Positions 10,063-18,974 of a DNA stretch of 64,000 bases are shown here, piece by piece. This DNA comes from Prorocentrum cordatum (taxonomy: Eukaryota; Sar; Dinophyceae; Prorocentrales; Prorocentraceae): contig CAUYUJ010014360.1 in assembly GCA_963575745.1 (NCBI GenBank), forward strand, positions 708,924 to 772,923. Reading direction: 5' to 3'. The notes below the pieces were generated by a model. That model searched no databases. It had not been told where the DNA came from and saw only the letters and a list, made by a program, of their open reading frames with translations. Position numbers and translations under genes: made by a program. Each line of letters begins with the position of its first letter. Position 1 is the first letter of the stretch.

Positions 10063-10418
10063 GCAACCCCAACGCTGAAGTCTCGCGAGCATTCACAGAG
10101 CCAACCGCAAGGTCGGCCCGCGCGCGTGCGCATCCACGGACGCAACACACGAAGCTGACCACCCACCCTTGGGAAGCCCGCGCATCAGCACGTGACCCTC
10201 TGGCCTCGTCCTGGCGGCGAGCAGTGATTTTGAAACGGCGCACCACATCATGTGCAGGATAAGCAAAGTGCAGCATAGCGGGAGCCGGGCTTACCAGCAA
10301 TGCGAAGTCGGCAACGCTCTAGGCTATACAAGGGCAGGGCTGCGGGCCGAGCCAAACTCCAAGTCACCAACGCAGCGGGCCGAGAAGGAAGGGGGCCGGA
10401 CGAAGAGGCACAAGCGCT
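10063..10418. other. Unassigned spacer
   Basis: GC-rich with open frames on both strands and no recognisable domain. It lies between a hairpin repeat and a homopolymer tract. Confidence 0.35.
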
Positions 10419-10480
10419 GTTTTTTTTTGTTTTTTTTTTTTGTTTTAAAAAAATTAACAACAACAACAAAAAAAAAGGCG
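10419..10480. repeat. Poly-T / poly-A foldback tract
   Basis: T runs interrupted by single G, followed by AAAAAAATT, (AAC)n and A9. The T and A halves can pair. It immediately precedes GGCGCCTGCAG and could be a degraded poly-A/poly-T retroposition scar or an intronic tract; neither is proven. Confidence 0.6.
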
Positions 10481-10496
10481 CCTGCAGCAGGCTTTA

Positions 10497-10804
10497 CTGC
10501 AGAAGTGAGCACTGGTGCATGCAACCTGGTGGACTCACCTGAAGTAAACCCAACATTCCCAATCTACGACTTCACCTCCTTGAGCACACGGCGCGGTGCG
10601 AGGAGCATGGTCGTCGTCGATCGTAAGTCCCGCAAGCTCCTGCTACTTCAACGCCCCACAGGGTTGTGGGGCGGATGCGATCAGCACGCGGTGACAGAAG
10701 GCGAAGAAGTCGATGTGTGGCCTGCGTTGCGTACGCATGCCCGCCAGTTGCCCCAGCTGCCGTGGAAGGTCATGAAGGTCAGGAGTAGGACCCCTGGCTC
10801 CTGA
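10497..10804 (+). pseudogene. Possible MutY/NUDIX-like C-terminal fragment
   Basis: The plus frame reads SMVVVDRKSRKLLLLQRPTG, continuing LWGGC (10634-10678 for KLLLLQRPTGLWGGC), then a helical VWPALRTHARQLPQLPWKV. MutY adenine glycosylases carry a C-terminal NUDIX-like domain with a similar LLxxQRPxxGLWGG strand-turn that binds 8-oxoG opposite A. Here one residue of the turn is missing and the following FPxF segment is not seen. The catalytic helix-hairpin-helix/iron-sulphur part is absent, so at best this is one exon or a scrap. A chance resemblance in GC-rich DNA remains possible. Confidence 0.25.
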
Positions 10805-10840
10805 GCTGTGGTTCTCCCCCTTCTCCAGGTCGGGGCAGAG

Positions 10841-11008
10841 CGTCGGCGCCTCGCATCCGCGAGGTACGAGGGTCCACGCCCCCCTGGGGAATGTACTTCC
10901 CAGGCCATGGACGGTGGTACAGGGCGCCGGCGCCTCGCATCCGCGAGGTGCGAGGGTTCCCGCCCCCCTGGGGAATGCACTTCCCAGGCCATGGACGGTG
11001 AAACAGGC
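10841..11008. repeat. 84-bp tandem duplication
   Basis: Two units, starting at 10841 and 10925, share GGCGCCTCGCATCCGCGAGG and TTCCCAGGCCATGGACGGTG. The 84-bp period is 28 codons, so the overlapping minus-strand ORF (10681-11433) shows a 28-residue repeat. Confidence 0.85.
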
Positions 11009-12083
11009 GGCCGCATATGCTGTAGACGCCGTCGCCTCCCAGTACCAGCGCGGACGCGGCTGCCAGCGTGGACGTCGAGGCTTCTCTGTGGGTGGTGTTG
11101 GTCCTGCCCGATCTGGATTGGCGATCCAGCTGCGCAGTTGATCCTGATTATACTGGTGTATGCCGCATGCAGCGCTGCGTGCTGCAGGCGAGAGCGCGTC
11201 AAGCCATCGTAGGAAAGCAGCCCTGCAGTTGGCGCCCTGCGCCACGCGCGGCCACAAATCTCACGCGCAAGTTGTCCAGCAGTTTGACCCCGAGCTGCTA
11301 GCGCCCATTGAAAACGCACATGCTGAAACTCCACTGCGAGGTAGGCCTCACACCAGTCTTTCCACTCAGCCTCGTCATCTGGTTGGGCTCCGCCCCTCGC
11401 GCTGCGGATCCAGCTCCGTGCCCAGCGACGCACCTCCCGTTCATGGGCTGGTGCGGGTACACTCTCACGGGGCGGCCGTCTCCTGGGCGCAGAGGATGGT
11501 GTCGTAGTTGTCGAGGTGGCCCTGCCGATGCCCCACCTGCTGGACCTGCCCCTTGCAGTAGCTGGCGGACTATTGGTGCACTTGGACGTCTCATGCTCCC
11601 GAACCGACTGAGCCTCTTCTTCAGGTGGTGGTCGTTAATGGTGCGGTAGGTAGTGTTGCGACCCAGGACACTGTGCACCATCAACTTCTGTTTCGTTTTA
11701 GTGGTAGGTCGGGCGGTCCAAGAAGCGCACCGGTCTGGCCCGAGGGTCGGGCACTGGGCTACCCACGCGGTGGGTCCGCTCGTTTGCTGGCACCTTTGCC
11801 TGCAAGGACCACCGCCGCACGCTCCTTGGCAGACTGCTTGGCTGCCCACCAATTGTTGGAGGTCCACGTTGGACGTCCCGCCACCGAACGCTCGGCCCTC
11901 CAGCGTAGTGAACTTCGGCTAGCGATGGCGCACAAAACATAAACGAAACATGACATGTCCCGCCATCGACTGATGATCATGATGTGCGGGGGGATGCGAC
12001 CCCGCAGACACGAGAAACGACGCCAGAATCGCTCGAGCCAGGCCTTGAGAGGGCGCTTCCCGTCATCCGCCAAGCAGTGAATA
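11009..12083. other. Unassigned region with minus-strand ORFs
   Basis: Minus-strand frames 10681-11433 and 11298-11867 are open. They contain segments such as EAYLAVEFQHVRFQWALAAR and PVRVYPHQPMNGRC but no domain I can name. Codon-like composition exists on both strands, so coding potential is unproven. Confidence 0.3.
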
Positions 12084-12205
12084 TGTACAATTGGTAGCCA
12101 GTTGTCCCTCGCGAGTTTGTTCTTTAGTAATGATAATTTATTCCATAATGCTAGAAGACTCCCATCACGTTCTCGTTCCGAGAAGGCGCTTCCCGTCATC
12201 CGCCG
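12084..12205. repeat. CTTCTCGTTCCGAGAAG hairpin repeat, copy 2
   Basis: Same blocks as copy 1 with an AT-rich insert (TTTAGTAATGATAATTTATT) between the two halves. The stem TTCTCG/CGAGAA is perfect. A further half-unit, GGGCGCTTCCCGTCATCCGCC, lies at 12051-12071. Confidence 0.75.
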
Positions 12206-12217
12206 AGCGAGAACTCA

Positions 12218-12335
12218 TTTGCAGCCGGGAGCCCGTTGTCCCTCGCGTCTCTGCTCTGAACTGATTATTTAGAGCGCTTCCTCCAACAAACTCCCATCAC
12301 CTTCTCGTTCCGAGAAGGCGCTTCCCATCATCCGC
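12218..12335. repeat. CTTCTCGTTCCGAGAAG hairpin repeat, copy 3
   Basis: Contains GCCCGTTGTCCCTCGCGTCT, then ACTCCCATCACCTTCTCG and TTCCGAGAAGGCGCTTCCC. The CCTTCTCG/CGAGAAGG stem is perfect over eight pairs. Copies 2 and 3 are tandem. Confidence 0.75.
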
Positions 12336-12521
12336 CCAAGGGTGGCTGCAGGCACTCAAGCCATCAAGATATCTGGAAGGCACCAGGTCCTGCAGTAGTG
12401 CGCGGCCGTCTTGCTGATGCGGGTCCTCGGCGGAGGCCCTGCCAACCCTCCCGAGGGAGAAGACCAGCCGTACCCTGCCAACGGGCCCCGCACGCGCGGC
12501 GATTCCACTCTGAAGGGACCC

Positions 12522-12680
12522 TGGGACACACAAATAAATACAAACAAATAACAAGATTCAACATATTTTCCCATATGTCTTTGGTTTTCGTCTTTCCCCC
12601 CCACTTCCCATATTTTCCTATATTTCCTGGGAATCGACGAGTAATTGTGTCTGTGCGTGTGTTTTCCCTCCTGGCACTCT
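12522..12680. repeat. R170 dispersed repeat, copy 2
   Basis: Shares CACACAAATAAATAC, TTCGTCTTTCCCCCCCACTT, CCCATATTTTCC and TAATTGTGTCTGTG with the copies at 3446 and 63770. The neighbouring sequence is unrelated. No direct repeat was found around this copy. Confidence 0.8.
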
Positions 12681-13178
12681 CTGGCCCAGCAGATTCTGGC
12701 AGATCGAGCCGCCGAGGGCGAGCGGGCCGCGGCGGCCGCTCTGCGGGCCGGGGAGGCGCTGCTCGGGCGTCCTCCGGTCCCCACGTGGGCCGTACGAGGC
12801 AGCCAGCAGGGCGGTCGTCGGGATCCTCGCGTCGCTCGTTGGACTCCTCTGTGCCCGGTTGGAGCACTGCTGAAGGTCTCTTGGGCAGTCCTGGGCGACG
12901 CTGGGGCCGATAGGGCGAGCATGCTGAAAGCTTTCCGGTACGTGTTGCCTCTCAGGGTCTTCTTCGGGATCCTCTTGCGGCCACCGCGGGGCCTTTCTTG
13001 GACGTGCCCGAGTCTCGAGCAGACCCTGGGCAATCCCGGGCCGTCTCAGTGGCCGCCGTGGCCACCTTGCTCCCAGCTGGCCTGGTGCTGGCCCAGAGGT
13101 CGCGGGCCGTGAGCTGCCCGCCTCCGACCCCGCTCGCGCCTCAGCCGTGCCCGCTCCTGGATGCTCTAGGCCATGGCA
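12681..13178. other. GC-rich spacer, no assignable gene
   Basis: Open frames on both strands but no domain. The minus-strand frame that continues from the (TCC)n array is arginine/proline-rich without recognisable motif. Confidence 0.3.
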
Positions 13179-13301
13179 GGGGGGAGGAGGAGGAGGGAGG
13201 AGGAGGAGGAGGAGGAGGAGGAGGAGGAGGAGGAGCAGGAAGAGGAGGAGGAGGAGGAGCAGGAAGAGGAGGAGGAGGAGGAGGAGGAGGAGGAGGAGGG
13301 G
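13179..13301. repeat. (GGA)n array
   Basis: GGA triplets with two GCA interruptions. Flanks do not contain the family A inverted repeats, so this tract is not a family A element. Confidence 0.9.
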
Positions 13302-13476
13302 CGCCACCTGAGCCACGAGTGGCTGGAAGCCAAGGTCGGCCAGGGAGCCCAAAAAGGCCAGGGAGCCGCACGGCGCATTCGATACGGTAACCCGGGCAGC
13401 GACCCCGGCAGGCTTGATTCCTCACATGTGCCAACCCCTGGAGAAGCAGAAGATCCGTGAGGAGGGCCGTGGTACA

Positions 13477-13554
13477 GCTGCAGACCGGCGCGAAGCTCGT
13501 TGGATCCTGGACAGCAGAAGCTCTGAGGAGTGTGCTGCAGACCGGCGCGAAGCT
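13477..13554. repeat. 22-bp direct repeat, 56-bp spacing
   Basis: CTGCAGACCGGCGCGAAGCTC occurs at about 13478 and 13534. No element structure was recognised between them. Confidence 0.6.
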
Positions 13555-14574
13555 CAATAGATGTCCGTGGATGCGCGTGCTTACGGCACGTGGCCTTTGC
13601 GTTCCGTCCGGCCAGGAGTGTCGGCGCCCCAGCGTTCAAGAAGCCCACGAGGCGCCCGTTGTGAGAGCACCCCCTCGTCCCTGGAGTCCGACCGACCGAC
13701 AGCCCTCGCGCTGCTCGTGACCCACCTTCGGACGCCCGCTCGCCAGCGCATCGGCCCACCTTCACAAGTCTCGCTCGCGCGCCCCCCTTGGCATGAAAGA
13801 AACGGGTCCTGAGGGAAACGGAGCCTGGGCCCAGGGCCTTCCCTCAGAACCAGCTCTCCGCCCCGTCCTGGGGCCCATGAAGGGCCCCCGGAAGCCCAGA
13901 TCGGAGAAAAACCTCAGGGCCCGTTCTCCTCAAGCAGACATCTGGCTGCTCCAATTGTTCTGATGCGTGGGCCCCGGAGGTCTGCACCACTTTCCCAGGG
14001 CTGGTGGTTCGTTCTGAACCGCTTTTGACGGTCCCGAGGCCCGGCGAGGGCCCCCGGAGGCCGAAAACGGCCAAAAACCCACCTCTCAATTTTTCTGGAG
14101 CGTCGGGTCTATGGGCAGGACCTGTTTCCCTCATGGCGTCCCCCGCCCGCCGATGCGACATGGGGCTGGCTGAGCGCGCTTCTCGAGGGCGCCGTCGGCG
14201 TAGAAGCCGACGAGGAAGGAGAAGGGCACGTCGGCGGTCCAGTAGAGGGCCGCGGCCTGTCGCTCCCGTCCGCTGCGGGGGGGTCACACCCCGTGCCGCT
14301 GCCGCCTCGAGGGGGAAGGAGGGGGGGGGGGGGCGAAACCCTCCAGTCGTCCTGCGGCGCCTCTCTGCAGGGAGGGTGGGACGCTCGGAGGAAGCAGGTT
14401 GATCGCACCGGGGGCTATACTCCGTGCAACCAATCCCGTGCTGAAGCCGGCTACGTGCCCAGGCCCCGGCGGCCAGTGACGGCGTGCTGGTGTTCCCCAG
14501 CGTGCAGAGCAGGCCGCGGGAGAAGAAGGCAGGGTGGGCCTCTTGGGGGCAGAACTGTGCGAGCCTCCTCGGGA
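13555..14574. other. GC-rich spacer, no assignable gene
   Basis: Several open frames, all arginine/proline/serine-rich, none with a recognisable domain. The phrases GAGGCCCCCGGAGG (about 14040) and GGGCCCCCGGAAG (about 13880) recur. Confidence 0.3.
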
Positions 14575-14575
14575 C

Positions 14576-14660
14576 GAGGAGGAGGAGGAGGAGGAGAAGG
14601 AGGAGGAGGAGGAGGAGGAGCAGGAGGAGGAGGAGCAGGAGGAGGAGGAGGAGGAGAAGT
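14576..14660. repeat. (GGA)n array ending in LINE-2 left target duplication
   Basis: GGA triplets ending ...GGAGAAGT at 14660. The last 18 bases (14643-14660, AGGAGGAGGAGGAGAAGT) recur exactly at 18957-18974, on the far side of LINE-2. Confidence 0.9.
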
Positions 14661-14697
14661 CCGTAGCCAAGCTTTGGCTCAAGCCATTTGGCTCAAG
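14661..14697 (+). other. Double dinoflagellate spliced-leader relic
   Basis: 14661-14683 matches the SL except for a short change in the centre (CCGTAGCCA..TTTGGCTCAAG). It is followed directly by CCATTTGGCTCAAG (14684-14697), the SL from its internal AG onward with one T missing. A truncated second leader behind a fuller one is the known signature of an mRNA that was trans-spliced, reinserted, then trans-spliced again at the AG inside the old leader. GGGTTGGGGCTCGAGG just after may be a third, older remnant, but that is only suggestive. Confidence 0.9.
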
Positions 14698-14815
14698 GGT
14701 TGGGGCTCGAGGTGGTTGAGGGACCGTGGCCAATTCCTCGACCAGCAGCCCTTCCCAGGGTGGGGAGGCCTTTCTTCCTTGACTCCCGCGGCAGTTCCCG
14801 TGTTGCGCCCGTTCC

Positions 14816-15929
14816 ATGGCTGAGAATGGCTCGCAGGCGCGATTCTGGAAGTGCATGCAGTGCGGTTGTAGCAAGACGCCCTGGGATCAATCATGGTGCA
14901 AACATTGCCACGGCCACTGGCGCGAGCACCCCAAGCATCATGGTGACAACGGGGGCAACAACAGCGGCCAGGGCAACTCGTCCAAGGCGAACCGATCGGG
15001 CAAGGGCCGCGACCAAGGCAACCCCGATAGTCCGCCTGGGCTGGATCAAGGTGCTCCTCTTCCTATTGGGCTTGTGGCAGGGTCTGGAGCTGACCCCGCG
15101 CCCGACATGTCCGCCGAGGAGGTGCGTCAAGGGTTGCAGCTGGCCCGCAAGGCACATGCGCCTGGTATGGTTGCCTACTACGAGCAGTTGTTGGTGCTTA
15201 AGGAGTTGCGGCCCACTCCACAGCAGCGGGCCGACCAGTCCTACAAGGCTTGTAAGACCCTGGAGGGCATGGTTAAGGCACAGCGAGGCGATCAACACCG
15301 TCCAGAAGGAGCTGGAAGCGAAGCGTGACATGCTACGCCAGACGATGCAGCAGCTCGAGGTGCAGGAGCAGCAGTACCGCGATGCCATCACTGAGCTGCA
15401 TCAGGTGGTTAAGCCCCAGAAGACGGTGTTCAACGTGGCCGACATCGTGTCTGGGGTTCCCAGCAAGTGGGAGCTCACTTGCGGCGAGGACCTGTTCGGC
15501 CTGGCAGAGTTCATTGACGTGTCGGATGAGGACCGCCAGCAAGCCAAAAAGCGCGAGCAGGAGCTCAAGAAGCGGTTCCGCGAGACCGCCACGGCGCTCT
15601 TCGGCGAGCTCAAGTCCAAAGCGGAGCTGGCTCGGAAGGAGCAAGAGGAGCTTCGCGAGAGGCTCAAGACCAAGCGGCGTCGAGGACCCGATGATGAAGT
15701 TTCAGGGCGTGGTACGGCCTCGGCCTCTCAACCTGCTGGAGCACTTGGTGGAGGGGAGCAGATGGCCGAGGACACCCCAGTTCCTAGTGATGATGCGCCT
15801 GAGGGGCCCTTCGAGGTTGACCCCGAGGACTTCAAGGCGAAGGCTCAGCGCATCCTGGACGAAGCCATCGCCAAGGAGAAAGCGTCGGACGGCAAGGGCC
15901 CTGGTGCAGGCAAAGGGTCGGCACTTTAG
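14816..15929 (+). pseudogene. LINE-2 ORF1: zinc finger and coiled-coil protein, one frameshift
   Basis: From the ATG at 14816 the protein has a Cys4 finger close to its start: W11, C13, C16, C28, C31 in FWKCMQCGCSK...WCKHC, resembling a RanBP2-type finger. A polar linker and a helical region follow. Near 15280 the frame must change to continue into a long coiled coil (VQKELEAKRDMLRQTMQQLE) and an acidic, lysine-rich tail ending GKGSAL at 15929. ORF1 proteins of LINEs bind template RNA. The shift makes this copy a pseudogene unless it is a sequencing error. The ATG lies 118 bp after the SL relic. Confidence 0.75.
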
Positions 15930-16467
15930 CGTCGACGAGGGCCTCAACGTCGAGGCGCTGCAGGTGGTCGATTCATCGACTACTAATTGTACCTGGTCGA
16001 GTGCGTGGCCCTGGCTGCTTCCTGAGATAGTGGAGGACCCAATGTCTGTGGAACCCAGGCGGCGGGAATCGCTGGAGGGAGCAGCCGAGTGCGACTGGAA
16101 GTTTGGGTTCAGCATCCACGTGGGCTTCGGATCTGGACCTGAGGGACCAGAGTCAGCCTGACTCTGGGCATCCTTGCGAGTTTTGGCCTAGTAGCAGCGG
16201 GCTTTATTCACCTAGGCTCGGTGAATGGGTTACTGAAGCTGCCAGGCAAGTGGAGGTTGCTTGGTGGTCTCTGGGTAAGGCGGCTCGAGGGAGTCTGGCA
16301 CCTGGGGGCCACTTTGGCAGGGACCACCACTCTGCGAGTGGTGATCCCTACCAAAGCGCCGTCTCTCGGACTCGGCCCTGGGGGGGGGGGCTTCGGTTTC
16401 TGGGCCTCCTGGGCTGTTCTGGCTCCGTCCTCGGGGCGTCCCTCCCCCGCCAGGTGCCGACCCGCCT

Positions 16468-18246
16468 GTGCTGTTTGTCCCTAAGCCCGTTCCCCCAGCC
16501 CCTGAGGTGAGCCCTACTTTAAAGCGTGCCCGCCCGAGGTGGAAGGCCCACGATGGCCAGCCCGAGCGGGAAGGTCTGGGGACTGGAGAGGATATATGTA
16601 AATATTTGTCCATCGCTCCGTGCATCACGATGTCCTGGGAGTCCGCGAAACGGTTTCTCGACGGGGAGTGCGAGAACCACATTGCTGTCTTGCAGGAGGT
16701 CGCTGTAGAGGAGAAGGAACGAGTAGCTTCAGAGGATCTAATGTGTAAACGAGCTTGGAATGCCAGCATCAGGGCATCAGTTGTCACCGAGGCAGGTGGG
16801 CTGTCTGCAGGTGTGGCGGTGTGCTGCCAATCGCATGTTGGCATGAGTTTCCCGCCGTCTACACATCGTGCGTTACCGCTTCCTGATCGCATACAGTTGA
16901 GATCGGTGAATGGGTATGTCCCTGGAGGTTTTATGCTCGGTTCGGTCTACTTACCTGATGACGATCCATTGGGGGCTGTCGGCAGTGAAATTCTCGGAAG
17001 GGTCGGAGAAGTTTTGCACTCCTTGCGGCTCCCGTTCGTCTTGGGTGGGGACTGGAACGCTCCAGAGGCTCTTCAGGATATGGGCTGGGCTTCGAAACCT
17101 CGTGGTTGCATCGTCCGTCCAGATTCGAACACGGGTAAGTCGACTGCCAAGAGGTGGCGCATGATTGATTATCTTGTCAGATATGCGGGTCTTGCTGTCA
17201 ACGTATTGTCTTGTGAGATCAGCAGGAAGGCGTCTGTCAAACCTCATTGGCCAGTGGTGGTCAAGTTCGAAGGCATGCCATTGGATGAGAAGATCAACAT
17301 CCTCCGCCTGCCACGTGTCCTGCCGACTGAGCCAGTCGTAGGCCCGAGGTGCCAGCTGAGGGACTATGAAGGGTTGTTGCAGGAGGTGGATAGCATTGTG
17401 AGGAAGGAGGAGCTGCACGATTATTACACTGGCTTTGTTGAAGCGTCGGAACTTGAGCTGGTCGAGTATCATCGGTTGCAGCACGAGCGAAGCGACGTTG
17501 AACGTGGCCCTTCCCCGCAGCAGGTCACTGTTTCGGAGATTCACCTCTCGGGTGGACCGTATCCACGTGCCAGTTCAGAGTGCCGAGGTTGGATAAGGAA
17601 ATGCAAGTGGTTAGGAGTGTTGCTGTACCTCGTCCAAGGCCCCGCGTGCGGCGATGTGTGTTGCATGGGTGTCTTACACGGCCTGGTCAGAGACCCCAAG
17701 GAGCTCAGGTCCGATCCCGACTGGAAGACCTGGCCCCCCAGCTTCAGTTGTTGGTCTGCCGCCAGTGGCGCTCAGCTTGAGGGCCTCCTGGCGCAGGATG
17801 AGAAGGCAGCGGCCACGGGAGAGAGGGCCTACACCGCTTCTCGCGGTGAGCATTGGAGGTCTTGGGTAGCTGAGGCAGTTACTAATGGAGGAGGAGCTAC
17901 CCACAAGTACTCTCAGTGTCCGATTGGTTGGGTGCCTTCAGAGGTTGGTTCCCAGTCTGGCGTGCAGGCCCCGCTGGGGCCCCAAGAGCAGGCCGATGCC
18001 CTGACGGATGACTGGACTAGTGTTCGGGAGCCCCAGGCAGACACTGATAAGCACCCCGACCCTGTTGCGTACCTTACTCTCCAGATCAGAGCCCAGGATG
18101 AGGAGAAAGGGATGCAGGTGGAGGAGAAGTGCACGAAGGTCAGGACGGTGGAGGACCTAGAGAAACTCGCCTTCTCGGAGATTTGGGTTGACATATTCCG
18201 CTTCGGGGACGACTTAGGCCACGAGAAAGTGACGCTTAGCAGATAG
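16468..18246 (+). CDS. LINE-2 EEP endonuclease ORF
   Basis: A single open frame of 592 codons. Residues 52-77 read ITMSWESAKRFL then HIAVLQEV, with Q76-E77 as the metal ligand pair; GGDWNAP at 193-199 is the GDxN motif; RMIDYL at about 231-236 and KPHWPV near 258 match the catalytic Asp and His regions. Beyond residue 400, GEHWRSWVAEAVTNGGGATH is a linker also seen in LINE-5. The protein stops before any RT motif. The true start is uncertain because the domain could begin further upstream in another frame; the ATG at 16468 is the first in this frame. Confidence 0.75.
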   Translation: MLFVPKPVPPAPEVSPTLKRARPRWKAHDGQPEREGLGTGEDICKYLSIAPCITMSWESAKRFLDGECENHIAVLQEVAVEEKERVASEDLMCKRAWNASIRASVVTEAGGLSAGVAVCCQSHVGMSFPPSTHRALPLPDRIQLRSVNGYVPGGFMLGSVYLPDDDPLGAVGSEILGRVGEVLHSLRLPFVLGGDWNAPEALQDMGWASKPRGCIVRPDSNTGKSTAKRWRMIDYLVRYAGLAVNVLSCEISRKASVKPHWPVVVKFEGMPLDEKINILRLPRVLPTEPVVGPRCQLRDYEGLLQEVDSIVRKEELHDYYTGFVEASELELVEYHRLQHERSDVERGPSPQQVTVSEIHLSGGPYPRASSECRGWIRKCKWLGVLLYLVQGPACGDVCCMGVLHGLVRDPKELRSDPDWKTWPPSFSCWSAASGAQLEGLLAQDEKAAATGERAYTASRGEHWRSWVAEAVTNGGGATHKYSQCPIGWVPSEVGSQSGVQAPLGPQEQADALTDDWTSVREPQADTDKHPDPVAYLTLQIRAQDEEKGMQVEEKCTKVRTVEDLEKLAFSEIWVDIFRFGDDLGHEKVTLSR

Positions 18247-18956
18247 GGTCTCACCTGTCCCTCCATAAGTCCCGTGTGCGTAGGTTTGAGGAATGGAAAT
18301 GGAGAGGGAACTAGTTGGCGGATGGCTGGCCTTGCCTAGGGCCAGAATCCAGCCTTCTTACCCTTCCGCTAGGAATTTATATGAATTGCAGTTGCCGCGA
18401 GTGCGGCAGGCAGCCTGGCTGATAGCCGAAGGTTTGGTGGGCCCTGTTCTCGGTCCGTTCCTGTTGTGGCTCGGCCTCGTCGGCCTTGTCGGGCCGTGCC
18501 GTGCTTCCTGGTGCTGGTGCCTGGTCGGCTAGTCAGCCTTTAGGTGCGTGTATTGCGGCGAGAAAGGAAAGTCTCGGACCGCGGTTTCAGCGTTTCCCTG
18601 TGTTGGCCCTCCTAGGCTTGCCAGGTACAGCCTCTGGACACTCAGTGTGTAGTTGTGGGTGGTCGGTTTGCCTGGTGCTCGCGTTGCGGGGCCTTGGCGT
18701 GCACTGATCGCACAACCTAAGCCCTGTGTGTCCCGAGGGGCCTGGCAACCGCCATGCCGCAGGGACTTTAATACAGTCGAATGCAGGCACCATCCCAGCA
18801 CTTTGTCCTTGTTGGGTGATCGGTGCCCCTTGTCTGGTCTGCTCAGGTTGGGTCTCGTTGGGCCAGCCTGGGTAGCGTACTGTCGTGTTTTTGCTACCTC
18901 ATCGCTTCAGCCTCGTGCGCGGTGACGGAGCCTCCAGAGCCCAACGGGAGCCCAAC
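18247..18956 (+). other. LINE-2 3' region, no RT found
   Basis: Lies inside the target-site duplication, so it is part of the insertion. Short frames only; no RT, RNase H or zinc-finger motif in any frame. It ends GCCCAACGGGAGCCCAAC without a poly-A tail. Confidence 0.6.
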
Positions 18957-18974
18957 AGGAGGAGGAGGAGAAGT
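18957..18974. repeat. LINE-2 right target-site duplication
   Basis: AGGAGGAGGAGGAGAAGT, identical over 18 bases to 14643-14660. The last five bases (GAAGT) are outside the GGA period, which argues against chance identity of two microsatellites. Confidence 0.85.

Larger units (their letters stand above)
14661..18956 (+). mobile_element. LINE-2: SL-tagged retrotransposon copy with 18-bp TSD
   Basis: The insertion begins precisely with a spliced-leader relic at 14661 and ends at 18956, as shown by the identical 18-bp flanks. Inside are an ORF1 with a zinc finger and coiled coil, then an EEP endonuclease ORF, in the order usual for LINEs. No RT could be found in the last 0.7 kb, so the copy is truncated or internally deleted on the 3' side, the reverse of the usual 5' truncation. 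The SL at the 5' end shows the template was a capped, trans-spliced mRNA copied to its end. Confidence 0.9.

Noticed and set aside
12352-12372. GCACTCAAGCCATCAAG resembling an SL-SL junction
   Set aside because: Too many differences in the diagnostic CCATTTTGG part and no flanking element.
13179-13301. (GGA)n at 13.2 kb as a further family A TIR element
   Set aside because: Neither flank contains TGATGGGC, GTTTTCC or CCACCACC arms; the same holds for the arrays at 7.4, 25.6, 28.6 and 61.9 kb.
15661-15668. GGCTCAAG inside LINE-2 ORF1
   Set aside because: It is coding sequence of the coiled coil (Leu-Lys codons), not a leader.
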